Shown: one piece after another, positions 37,601 to 49,100 of the stretch
How the letters are laid out: every line of letters starts with the position of its first letter
Position numbering within the stretch: the stretch's first letter is position 1
Position numbers and translations under genes: made by a program
Assembly (NCBI RefSeq): GCF_963676685.1
Contig: NC_092354.1
Location: forward strand, 67,034,241 to 67,098,240
DNA: 64,000 nucleotides
DNA from: Mytilus edulis
Taxonomy: Eukaryota > Mollusca > Bivalvia > Mytilida > Mytilidae
Direction of reading: 5' to 3'
Notes under the pieces: generated by a model
Databases searched by the model: none
The model's input: only the letters and a program-made list of their open reading frames with translations
What the model was told of the DNA's origin: nothing

Positions 37601-37744
37601 GGTTATAATTTTGGATGAACATTCATGATGTTAAACAGCAACCAAATAATTTATCTAAGCACTCTCAATATATGTATCTCTACCCAATGTGATGAATGTG
37701 TACATACCTTTCCATATAAAATCATAATGCTCTTCAGAGGCCAT
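28673..37744 (-). CDS. Rab11/Rab25-group small GTPase, complete in six exons
   Basis: Rab GTPases are prenylated switches that direct vesicle traffic; the Rab11 group serves recycling endosomes. Exons read from high to low coordinate: 37744-37708, 37119-37008, 32333-32250, 30939-30746, 29992-29912, 28782-28673. All introns are GT-AG, phases agree, and the 618 nt give 205 aa plus stop. Seen motifs: P-loop GDSGVGKT (17-24), switch I TTIGVEF (41-47), WDTAGQE (64-70), NKTD (123-126), ETSAL (151-155), and C-terminal ACGC with Cys203 and Cys205 for geranylgeranylation. TRNEF and RYRAITS are Rab11-group signatures. YYRQ in place of the usual YYRG, and the short tail, set it apart from canonical Rab11, so a Rab25-like or invertebrate-specific paralogue is possible. 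Intron 2 (4.7 kb) holds a 3.7-kb TTAA element. Family assignment is firm; the exact orthologue is inferred. Confidence 0.93.
28852..29480 (-). mobile_element. Helentron-like non-autonomous element, family D
   Basis: Lies in the last Rab intron. On the minus strand it begins TTATACCCCATTCAACG, has a degenerate GTCAGTCAGTCC-type tetranucleotide tract (29408-29440), then about 2.5 tandem units of roughly 190 bp (CCTGTC(G/A)ATA or CAATATGCACATCTACATA, TTATTATCTACAAA, TTTCAGAGGAGTT). It ends with GGGGTATGTGAGCGTGCTCACTAA: a perfect hairpin (28868-28855) overlapping CTAA. Tetranucleotide tract plus tandem core resembles the pearl elements described in bivalves. Confidence 0.7.
29716..29742. repeat. 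Poly-T tract
   Basis: An uninterrupted run of about 27 T in the last Rab intron. Other long homopolymers: A near 8976-8996 and 10250-10271, G at 38174-38192, C at 59393-59406 and 61421-61430, T then G near 63248-63280, C near 63537-63553. Confidence 0.9.
31208..31690 (-). mobile_element. Helentron-like non-autonomous element, family E
   Basis: In Rab intron 3. Two units of roughly 245 bp share TGGACCGTGAAATTG, AGAAAGATCATA, TTTCAAGTTGATT and ACTACCTTGACCAAAAACTT. A GACAGACAGACGAACGAAC tract lies at 31655-31675. The 3' end on the minus strand is a hairpin, GTGTACTTTGGACAC (31229-31215), then ATT and CTTGT. Confidence 0.65.
31750..32060 (+). repeat. Dispersed mussel-type repeat copy
   Basis: Contains TTTGCACCTGTCCTAAGT, TGAATGGTTTTACACTA, GGGCCCTTTATAG, GTTGAAGGTCATACCTTGAC and GAGAGTTGTCTCATTGGCAC. 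Shares its body with 41170-41470 and 52452-52605 (reverse). In Rab intron 3. Confidence 0.75.
32439..32588 (+). mobile_element. CAGTCTGCAC MITE, copy 2
   Basis: Ends CAGTCTTAACTG and GTGCAGACTG with ACTAGTCCGATGCCCCAG inside. Flanked by AAGGAC on both sides (32433-32438 and 32589-32594). In Rab intron 2; more diverged than copies 1 and 3. Confidence 0.8.
33109..36793. mobile_element. 3.7-kb non-autonomous TTAA element in Rab intron 2
   Basis: Left end TTAA then AGGGAAACTTCGC; right end GCGGAATTTCCCT then TTAA (TSDs 33105-33108 and 36794-36797). The ends stay similar inward for about 60 bp with gaps (ATTATGTTCAT at left; ATGAACATAAT before the right end). TTAA duplication with ends starting AGGG points to Kolobok or piggyBac-type elements. 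No transposase ORF is recognisable. A Cys-rich reading (YCEGCE, then [10 protein letters not shown]) at about 33630-33725 is the only protein-like trace inside. Confidence 0.7.
33630..33746 (+). other. Cys-rich open segment inside the TTAA element
   Basis: Reads [13 protein letters not shown] then [14 protein letters not shown], with two CxxC pairs 14 residues apart followed by His. This could be a piece of a zinc-binding domain from a captured exon or old transposase. No start or splice context was settled. Confidence 0.2.
37550..37602 (-). repeat. CAGTGGCGGAT-ended element fragment
   Basis: The minus strand reads CAGTGGCGGATTCAAAAATT and GTGGGCGCCCACTG. Relatives at 61324-61430 and 63441-63609. 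In Rab intron 1. Confidence 0.5.
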
Positions 37745-39150
37745 CTTCAACCAATCATATGATATGTATCTGAAATATGTACCCAAGAAAAGTTCATAGA
37801 AGAAATAGTGTACATGCTCATAATGATTAATAATGACAGATTTAGAATGTCTGAAAAATCTCTTGTGGTAAGTGATCATGGTGATACACAATTAAGTCAC
37901 TTTATAATAATATAAAAATATATAACAATGTATAATAGATGCAGAACACATAAAGGAGACAGTGACATGGCCAAGGCAAAAAACACAAAAAAATATAAAA
38001 AATAACCATGAAAACTAAACATTTAAATAATGAGCAACATGAACAAAATAAGAACCACAAAGAAAGCTCTTTCTGCTACACAAGTTGCACCTGTTGTATT
38101 GCTTATGATCTTAAAACTCTTTGTGTAGGTCTCATTCATTAATGTTTCAATCGATGAAAACAGGACTACATGAGGGGGGGGGGGGGGGGGGGAAATGTTT
38201 TCTGTGTACATGTAGTCCAAATAATTTATATGACATCTGAACATACTTAAGAGGCTATTGTACTTTTTTTCTTTGTCGCCTTACATCAATGCAGGAAGGC
38301 GTCAAAACAAAAATTAGAAATAACTTTCTTAGGCACCATAATTATTTCGACTAATGTACATGGTTTAAAAAACTATTTTCAACAGCAAAACAACAATTAG
38401 TCATTAACATGATTAATCTTACTTAATTCAGTCTTTAAGCAGTGACATGCTGTGCCATATAATTCATGTAAAATTTCCACAACCCTAGCACTATTGAAAT
38501 GAAAATAAACTTGTAAGTGCATGGTTTAAAAATAAAAATTACCAATAACTGAGTCAATGTTTTGATGTGTCACACACACAGAGCATGTGCAAGCTCAAGT
38601 TTCAACGTATACCATCTGGTTATAAACTGAATAGCCTTTTCTTTTAAAGTCGTTAAAAGTCAATAAAATGCTACTTCAGATATCTGCATATCTTTGTGTC
38701 ATTCTTGTAAATTAATTATAAGTATGTCAATTTTCCAGGTAAGTCAATCACACCTGTCAATCCAAATTATCAGTCTTGATTTTAAAGCCGCTTGTCGTAT
38801 AAATTGTAATTAAAATATGTGCATTTTAAACAATAAAAAGGTCTAAATATGAATTGTCTTAGTTTTCTTATGCATATGTTGTATTCTTTTTAGTTCTTAT
38901 GATAAAAAAATGAAATTAATATAAAAGGCTTTTAGTTTCGTATAAGCCTGGTTTTCGGTTTCAACTTTCAGTACCAGGAACCCCTTTTCTTGTAGAAAAT
39001 TATAAACAGAAAAGACGTAAGTGGTTGAGTTCACTATATATTATATATGCTTTCTTAGACTTTATGGAACGTTTTAATTTTATTTGCATTTTAAAACTCT
39101 TATATTCTATGCTATGTATGGAATCAAGACAACTCGCCCCACTGGTAAAT
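37745..39150. other. Upstream region between Rab and MTFMT, no gene seen
   Basis: Intergenic space between divergent start codons. Holds a G-run at 38174-38192 and no recognisable exon. Regulatory elements or 5' non-coding exons for either gene could lie here but are not identifiable by eye. Confidence 0.4.
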
Positions 39151-39160
39151 CGACCCACAC

Positions 39161-39436
39161 CACAGGGGCTTGTTTAGTGGGTCAGACGAGGTTTTACTGT
39201 CAATGGCGATCGCTATCCTATATAAAATACCAAAAGTTTGGTATTTTATATAGGCTATCCTATATAAAATACCAAAAGTTTGGTATTTTATATAGGATAG
39301 CGATCGCCATTGAAAGTTTGGTATTTTATATAGGCTATCCTAATTATATAAAATACCAAAAGTTTGGTATTTTATATAGGATAGCGATCGCCATTGACAG
39401 TAAAACCTCGTCTGACCCACTAAACAAGCCCCTGTG
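39161..39436. mobile_element. CACAGG-ended palindromic foldback element
   Basis: Arms begin CACAGGGGCTTGTTTAGTGG and run through CAGACGAGGTTTTACTGTCA and GGCGATCGCTATCC, mirrored at the right end. The core repeats TATAAAATACCAAAAGTTTG and its inverse several times, giving nested palindromes. CCCACAC lies directly on both sides (39154-39160 and 39437-39443). The first 15 bases match the element at 43143. It sits 0.7 kb upstream of the MTFMT start. Confidence 0.8.
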
Positions 39437-40130
39437 CCCACACCAAGTCGTCCTACTTTTTTCACCAACTCAACCCACTTTTTAAAAAATCGACTCAGTC
39501 ATGTTTAGCAACTCGTCCCAATTTTAAAAAAAATTGGCTACACTATTGAAAAAATGGTTTAATCCTGTAAATGCTATTTTAATTTTTTTTTCTGGGACAC
39601 TTCATGTAAAAGGCGTCCCAGAAAAAAATTGGAAGGCAAACCAGAAACAAATGAAAATAGCCTTGCCAGATGTCATAATTATTTGGACTACTCTACTAAT
39701 TTGCTAGCCATTTAGCATCACAGAAAAAATATGAAATAACCTTTCAATAAGTCATATTTATCATTGTTTATCATGTTTATTGAGAGTCGAGACAAAATAT
39801 ATATTAGCTGTGACCTGTGTCGGATAGAAACAGACCTTATACAAATCAACATGAAAAATTAGACTGAAAATTTAGGACTGTTTGCAAATTGGATTGTTAA
39901 TCAAATGCCACAAAATGGACCAAACTTCATCTTTTATTTTATTGTATTTTGTATATATGTATATATTATAATTATAACACATAAATAATTTTTGTAGGTT
40001 TTTTAGTCACTACAGCCTTAAGTTGGAAGTAATGTAAATGTTACATGTGTGGAGTAACAAGCTGCAACAGCAGGATATATTGTGATCTAGCATGTGTTGT
40101 CTAGTACTATTTATTTTATAAATAAAGAAT

Positions 40131-43100
40131 ATGGACATGATGAAGATTTATCAAACTACCTACTGTATGTACAGGGGCCTAAGGCTACAATTTATAAGAT
40201 TGTCATCCAATTCTACCAGTTGTCATAGCTACATTAGAGAAACAGACACTGCATCTGATAAACACACATTAAACCTGCAGAACATTTCTGTGGGGAGTTA
40301 TTTCAATCATCAAAACAGAAGGAGAATACTAAAGGGACATAACTCTTGTGCATGTTGTGGAAAATATATTCAATTTCAAAGACGACACTGCAGTAGTTTT
40401 GTGATTGGAAAGAATCAAGATGGTCCCTGTTTGTCACCTCCATGGAAAATATTGTTTTTTGGAACTGACCATTTCTCTCTTTTTACCTTAAAATGCTTAA
40501 ATGAGAATAGGTAATACTTTTGTACTATTTGTGTCTATATCAACTTTAATGACTTTAAATTCATCATTCATACTACATGTATTTCAATTAAGTCTCATTA
40601 GTGTCGACCGTAACTTTGTTCCTGAACCATTAACAACATTGTTAGATAACAGGTAAGTAAATGTGATAATATTTTGCATGCTTTGTAATTAGAACCATCT
40701 CACCCATTTTTTCATCCAAAAATTTTATCTAGAAATAAAAAAAATAATCATAACCTCAAAATGCATATATAGTTGTCTCATTTGTAATCATCATGATCAT
40801 ACCACATCTCCTTATTTTTGTCATTTATTTACCTAGACATGTGTGTTTGTTTGTTTGTTTCAATAAATTTATTTAACTTTATTAATCTTCTTTACCAGAT
40901 TGCAAGATAAAGACAGTGTTGTTGATAGTTTAGAAGTTGTAACTGGCAAAGAAAAAGTAAGACCATGTACTATATATACCATGCTAGCTTTAAATTTCTG
41001 TACATGCTTTTAGTAAAGTAAACAAAATCTGGGATTTATATGTCTGTATAACCAAATAATGAATCTATGCTGCACAACAAATACAATTTAATGCCTTGAC
41101 AGATTCTCATCAAATTTGTTGTGGTATAATTTGGAGGTATTTCTAAAAAAAACATTATCCTGATTATAGGTTAAAGTACGGCCTTCAGCACAGAGCCTTG
41201 AGTTACACCAAACAGCAAGCTATAGAGGGCCCCAAACATGCTAAAATTACTAGTGTAATACAACCCAAACAGGAAAACCATTGATCTTATCATTATATAA
41301 AAAAAACGAGAATTGAGAAACACTTATGATCCACATCAACAGACCACATTCACTTAACAACAGGTTCTTGACTTAGGACAGGTGCAAACAAATGCAGCAG
41401 GTTTAAATGTTTTAAAAAGGTGCAAACCTTCACCCTAACCTGAAACAGTAGTATAACATCAAACATAAAAAAGACAAACCATTTCAATTGATACTTAACT
41501 TAATCAAGACAAAATGAAATATTAACAAAAACAAGTAAACATACACCATGTACACTGAATGAACAATTTTAATCTTTGACACACTATAAATACAATATGT
41601 AAAATAATGTCAAAAAGACAACTATATGACTATAACCTTAGACAAAATGCTTTAAAACTGCATCTAAAAAAAAATAAAAAAAGATAGATATGGTGTATTT
41701 ATTCAGGTACTACCAGTTCTTATTATGAAAAATTAAGAAATAATTCATGGAAGCCATAGATTGTTGGAAATTTACACATGGCCTAGGCCGTGATATTCTA
41801 ATTTTATCCTAAGCATAAGCGAGGGATAGAATTAACGAATATCACGGCCCATGTGTAAATTTCCAACAATATATGGCTTCCATGAATTATTTCGATTATA
41901 ATAGGACAAATACGGTCATTAAAAAACTGAAGCGAGGGTGGGTATGCTGTATGTGTGGCTGTTCTTTTTTACTCCCTGTTAGATAAAGCTCAAATTTCTT
42001 TATAAATATGTAGATTGCGTAGGTTATTTCGTGAATAACTGCTAGAGAAGAAAAGAAAAAATAATTCTTCAATTCTCAAACACAACATTTGCCATTTTTA
42101 ATTTACATGTTTTTCTCGAAAGCTTCTGTCAAATCCAAAGTTGACATTTTGTAACTAAAGACAAAAAACATGAAAGAGCCGCCATGTTGACCTGCTGAAA
42201 TGAGTAAATATGCGAATAATGCAATTGAATAGAAAATAAAACAAAACCTACCTAAAAAATCAGTTTTAATACAATATCACAATCACATACGAATTCCGAT
42301 GGTTCACGTAACAGAAAACTTTCAACTTTAGCGGTTTCATTTGTATGACATCATGTTTTGAAATGACTTAAATGCGCCAAAAAGATTAATAGACTTTCGC
42401 AGAATTTTATTTAATTTTTATTTTGTTGATTTCTACGAGCTCTTGTGCATTACTTCTTTTTATTATGCATACAAATGTAGATTTACATGGGAAGTATATT
42501 GTAAAAGCCATTATTATGTATATCTCTGAGTCTGTGCTAAGTATATTTTATCGAGAATTTTATCACAGTGTTGTTTACAAAGCTAAAGAAGCATTTCATA
42601 TCAGAATTCATCATTAAATATGTAAAGTGGCGTAAACAGTAACATTTTGTGATACACAATTTCTACTTTTTCACATATTTAAGAAATCTGTAAGACGTTA
42701 TGCTGAGCAAGCAGGATTAGAAATTCATAATTGGCCGCTGGTTGTACCTGATGGTAAATACGATGTTGGAGTATTGGTGTCATTTGGAAGCTTAATCCCC
42801 GAAAAAGTTATAAATAGCTTTCCATAGTAGGTAGAAACTAGTTTTATGCAACAAGTACAAATGTATAGCAAATGTTATGAGACAAATGCTGAAGGTTCAA
42901 ACAATGGAAAAAAAGTCTCTGAAATTGAATGCTGATGTGTGTTTACATTTTTGGTCTCCCTCTATTATCACAATTTTTGCCCAATTAAAATATTTTTAAT
43001 GCTAAATTCTGCAATAGATATAAAAGTTCAACCAAAGACAGCAAATCATGAGTTTGAAGTAAGTATTCTATATTCATTCTCCATCAATAGGCTCAATATA

Positions 43101-46100
43101 TGCCAATTAACAGCCTGTATATATTGTAAAACCTGAATGAATCACAGGCGCTTGTTTCTGTCAATATGGGGTTTTCTATCCATCATTTGTCCATACCCGT
43201 ACAAAAAAAAATTTGTACGGGTATGGATAGAAAACCCCATATTGACAGAAACAAGTGCCTGTGGAATGAAAAGAAGAATATTTTTTCTGTTTTAATTGAT
43301 ATAAAAAAAATTGGAATATCTGTTTGTTGTATTAAATAACTTGTTGCTTTAATATTTCAGTGGTATATTAAATGTTCATCCAAGTTTACTACCAAGATGG
43401 AGGGGAGCCTCACCACTTGTACATACCATACTAAACGGAGACAAACAGACAGGGATATCTATAATGGAAATTAAACCCAAACAGTAAGTATGACCCTTGT
43501 TATGTTATTATATCCCTGCTCCAAAAAGGGAGCTATAGAGGTTTGTGTCTGTCCTTTTAATAGTCTCAACATCTTTCCATTAACATACCTGCCAACTGTC
43601 ACTATTTGCGGGGGATTTCCCCCATGGAGGCTCCCAAATTGAAATTTTGAAAGAGCAACTTTGTCCACAATATAAACAAAACAAGTAATTTTCCAATGAA
43701 TTTAGGCTTATAAAAGTATAAAGAAGTAAAAAAACAACATTAAAATGTATTTGCAGCCCCCCTTGAAGTTTTTTTAGGACTATGACAGCCATCTTGCAGG
43801 CAAAACCCCCATGGGCACTTTAAAAAGTTGGCAGATATGCATTAAACTTGTGCCATTTGTTCAGAAGCAACAGAGCTTCATGAACTTTGAAATCAAGTAA
43901 CTGAAACATGTGAGCATGCAAAACCTTGTGCTGGGTTTACTTCTTCCTGTTTAGGATTATTTTGTTAAAACATACATGGTACCCAGGGAAGGTACTTTGA
44001 AAATGGGGTAACCACCTATAGAAGCAAATTTGAATTTCACTTACCTTTTTTTATACGACCGCAAAATTTGAAAAATTTTTCGTCGTATATTGCTATCACG
44101 TTGGCGTCTGCGTCGTCGTCGTCGTCCTGCGTCCGAATACTTTTAGTTTTCGCACTCTAACTTTAGTAAAAGTGAATGAAAATCTATGAAATTTTAACAC
44201 AAGGTTTATGACCACAAAAGGAAGGTTGGTATTGATTTTGGGAGTTTTGGTCCCAACATTTTAGGAATTAGGGGCCAAAAAGGGCCCAAATAAGCATTTT
44301 CTTGGTTTTCGCACTATAACTTTAGTTTAAGTTAATAGAAATCTATGAAATTTTGACACAAGGTTTATGACCACAAAAGAACGGTTGGGATTGATTTTGG
44401 GAGTTTTGGTTTCAACAGTTTAGGAATTAGGGGCCAAAAAAGGGCCCAAATAAGCATTATTCTTGGTTTTCGCACAATAACTTTAGTTTAAGTAAATAGA
44501 AATCAATGAAATTTAAATACAATGTTAATGACTACAAAAGGAAGGTTGGTATTGATTTTGGGAGTTTAGGTCCCAACAGTTTAGGAATTAGGGGCCAAAA
44601 AGGGACCCAAATAAGCATTTTTCTTGGTTTTCGCACCATAACGTTAGTATAAGTAAATAGAAATCTATGAAATTTAAACACAAGGTTTATGACCATAAAA
44701 GGAAGGTTGGTATTGATTTTAAGAGTTTTGGTCCCAACAGAATAAGGGGCCCAAAGGGTCCAAAATTAAACTTTGTTTGATTTCATCAAAATTGAATAAT
44801 TGGGGTTCTTTGATATGCCAAATCTAACTGTCATGACTGTGTATGTAGATTCTTAACCTTTGGTCCGGTTTTCAAATTGGTCTACATTAAGGTCCAAAGG
44901 GTCCAAAATTAAACTTAGTTTGATTTTGACAAATAATGAATCAGTTAGGTTCTTTGATATGCTGAATCTAAAAATGTACTTAGATTCTTGATTATTGGCC
45001 CAGTTTTCAAGTTGGTCCAAATCGGGGTCCAAAATTAAACTTTGTTTGATTTCATCAAAAATTGAATAAATGGGGTTCTTTGATATACCAAATCTAACTG
45101 TGTATGTAGATTCTTCATTTTTGGTCCTGTTTTCAAATTGGTCTACACTAAAGTCCAAAGGGTCCAAAATTAAACTTAGTCTGATTTTAACAAAAATTGA
45201 AATCTTGGGGTTCTTTGAAATGCTGAATCCAAAAATGTACTTAGATTTTTTATTATGGGCCCAGTTTTCAAGTTGGTCCAAATCAGGATCCAAAATTATT
45301 ATATTAAGTATTGTGCAATAGCAAGTCTTTTCAATTGCACAGTATTGCGCAATGGCAAGAAATATCTAATTGCACAATATTGTGAAATAGCAAATTTTTT
45401 TTTAATTAGAGTTATCTTTCTTTGTCCAGAATAGTAAGCAAGAAATATCTAATTGCAAAATATTGTGCAATAGCAAGATTTTTTTTAATTGGAGTTATCT
45501 TTCTTTGTCCAGAATCAACTTAAATCTTTGTTATATACAATATACAATGTATATTCACTTTTTACTACCAACTGATAAATTAAAATAATCTTTACCATTC
45601 AGTGATAACAAGCAGTTTTTTTACATCTTAATATTTTATGATGTATTTAAATGAGTAGTTATTGTTGCAAACTCCATTAGAAATTTTAATTGAGATTAGT
45701 TTTGGAATTAGGGAAAGGGGAATGTGATTAAAAAAATTGGGCTCAATTTTTCTCATTTGAAATTTCATAAATAAAAAAGAAAATTTCTTCAAACATTTTT
45801 TTGAGAGGATTAATATTCAACAGCATAGTGAATTGCTCTAAGAGAAAACAAAAATTTTAAGTTCATTAGAACACATTCATTCTGTGTCAGAAACCTATGC
45901 TGTGTCAACTATTTAATCACAATCCAAATTTAGAGCTGAATCCAGCTTGAATGTTGTGTCCATACTTGCCCCAACTGTTCAGGGTTCAACCTCTGCGGTC
46001 GTATAAAGCTACGCCCTGCGGAGCATCTGGTTCCACTATACATATAACATAGATGACACCCACCCATAGGTTTAAAAGTTCCTTTCATGGGTCGATGGGG

Positions 46101-49100
46101 GATTTCAAGCGTAAAAGGAATTTAACTTTCCGCTGTTATTGTCATGAGTGTTTTTAATCTATTTCTATATTGTTTGAATGAGTATGTGTGGGCTTTAATC
46201 CCCTTTATGTTATTTTAATGCCTGTTTGAGGTATTCTAGTTAAGAATTTCAATATTCAAGTCGAGACAGCTCATGGTGAATATACCCCAAAAATTGGTAC
46301 TGCTGGCAGGTCCGTATATTCCATATATTTAGGTAATTTGTCAAGCTAAAGCTTAGCTTTAATCTGCTGGATTGATACAAGTTGTGAATGAATTTTAGAA
46401 GATACCATCTAAGATCTTTTATCCATACCGTCATTTGTAATTTGTAATGGCAAAAGTCATTTAGGTATAAGAACACCTCTTTTGTATATTTTTAGTTTTG
46501 ACACTGGGCCTGTGAAGATGCAAGAAAAGCTCCCAGTGCCTCCAGACTGCACAACTAGACAGTTACATAATATGTTAGGACCTATTGGAGGGAAAATGGT
46601 AAGGTAAAATATGTAATCTGAAATATAGGGTTGTCCATTGACCAGACCATACAGGCATAATTACATGTTATAAAAAAGAAGATGTGGTATGATTGCCAAT
46701 GAGACAACTGTCCACAAGAGATCAAAATGATACAGACATTAACAACAAGGTCACCGTACGGCCTTCAACAATGAATCAAAGCTCATACCGCATAGTGGGC
46801 TATAAAAGGCCCCGATATGACAATGTGAAACAATTCAAACGAGAAAAAACTAACGGCCTTATTTATATAAAAAAATTAATGAAAAACAAATATGTAACAC
46901 ATAAACAAACCACAACCACTGAATTACAGGGTCCTGACTTGGGACATAAATAATCTGGCTGGGGTAAACATGTTAGCAGGATTCCAACCCGGGACTGTGG
47001 TATAACAGTACAACATAAGAACGAACTATAAAAATCAGTTGAAAAAGGCTTAACTCATCAGATGGACAAAAATACAAGTAAACTTTGGCGGGTACTTGTA
47101 CATCCCGACAACAAAAAGACACAATGAAACTTAGAGTACTCACAGTTATCTGACAGCTAGTTCAAAGCCACTAACTACTAATAAAACAAATCATGCATCT
47201 AAGACTACACTATCGATAGTGATTAGGTCAGTTTAATGGGAAACGCTATTGGTGAATCAATTATATTGGTATGCTGTTGTATTATAAACGTATACTGTGG
47301 ATTCATTATTATTCGTGGGATACCAATTTTCGTTGATTTCGTGGGCACAGAAGAACCACGAAAATAAATGTTCAACGAATTACAAATTTCAAATAGGCTT
47401 GTATGCAGACATAAGCAAAACCACGAATTTAAATATCCACGAACATGTAAGTTTTCCTAAATCCACGAAAATTGGTACCCACGAAAATAAATGAATCCAC
47501 AGTATTGTGTTACAGGAAACTTTAAACCTGAGGTTATGGTATTCATTCAGCCAACATTTCATTTGAATAATGGTTCTTAGGAGGCTTGCAAGTGTTGATG
47601 TTTTGACTTACGATTTGCTGAAAATATATTGTCTTTTTAAAAAATGGAAGCAGTATCTTAAATAATGTACTAGATATTATCATTACTTCAGTTTTTTATA
47701 CTTTATTCAATTTGCTCTGATATCCACAATTAACAATACAGTTTTCTTGTCTAGTTGATAAAGTGTTTATACAATCTACCAACTCTGGATGGACTAGAAG
47801 TTACTCATTCTGGACAAGAAGTAAGCTATGGTTAGTAAGAATAGAAAAGGAGATATATTCATTGGTTCAAATTATAAAATTACACAAAGCAATATTTATG
47901 TCATCTTATTACATGACATGGAGATGTAGAAAAATTGTAAAATGGACTAAGGTCTGTTTTTTTGCTTTCAGTTTTCAGATCATGTAATCAGTTTTTGTAT
48001 TGAATTAAACCATCATCTTCCTTTCATTTCAATTTCTATTGTAAACTTGGTAATTAAATAGACAGTTTTAAAAATTATGAAGATTTGCTATGCTTGCTGA
48101 TTTAAAGAAAATAATGATTTTTTAAAGATTTTACTGATTAATATATACAACTATCTTGATTACATTTCAGCAAACAAAACAAAACCAGAGATGACCTATA
48201 TAGACTGGGAAAACCAGACTAGAGAGAGTATTGATAGACAATACAGAGCTTTACATGAAGATGTAAGTGTTAAGTGCCCAAACTTTTATATTCTGCAATG
48301 AAGTAAGCTCCCTTTTAATTTTCCATGACATGCCTATTCCTTTAGAAAATGTTTAATTTCATACTTATTCCATTCAGATTTTCTAGATAAAATCTGTTTG
48401 AGATAAGATTTTATCATTAATACTCTTACACTGGTATGTATTCTTTCATAGAGTCAATTGAATAAAAAAAAAATAATTATAAGCTTTATTCATCTTTTAC
48501 ATTAATATCATTCAAGGTTAAGTTAACTTTTCCTCATTATTTTAATTCACAAAACAAACTTACATTTGGATATTTATAGCTTAAGGTGGTACCTAACACC
48601 TGAACTAAAATTAATTTGGCTCGCTTAATTTTCTTAAAATTTTGACAAATTATTTACTTTGACCCTTTAACAAAAATATAAAAAAATCAAAAAAATTGAA
48701 CCAACCGTTTAATCAGAAAAATTACACTGGTTATATAGCAGTTTGACAAACACTTATTTTGATCATTGAGAAGCTTAATATTCCCTAAAGAACACAACGT
48801 CATTAAAACGTTCTGCTGATTTTACAGAGTTATCTCCCTGTAGTGTTAGGTACCACCTTAATGGTCTTGCAAATCCAGGTATTTTATTAACTGTGGACTC
48901 ACGGTGCCAATTTAAGTGGATTAAGGAAAATTATATTTTCATGGATATTTAATTTAATGGTTTTTGACAAGTCTGGAAAAAGTAAAATAATAAAAATACC
49001 AAGCGCCAAGAAAAATTCTAAACTAAACGTCCCTAAGCAAATGGGGAAATCAAAAGTTCAAACATATCAAATGCATGGATAACAACTGTCATATTTCTGA

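Noticed and set aside
39084..39485. 133-codon ORF upstream of MTFMT
   Set aside because: It is mostly a translation of the palindromic foldback (repeated YIKYQKFGILYR) and has no independent support.
44853..45293. 146-codon minus-strand ORF with internal protein repeats
   Set aside because: It falls in the 135-bp tandem units of Helentron-like family B; a unit length divisible by three keeps it open. The opposite strand is also open (45070-45321), as expected for a repeat artefact.
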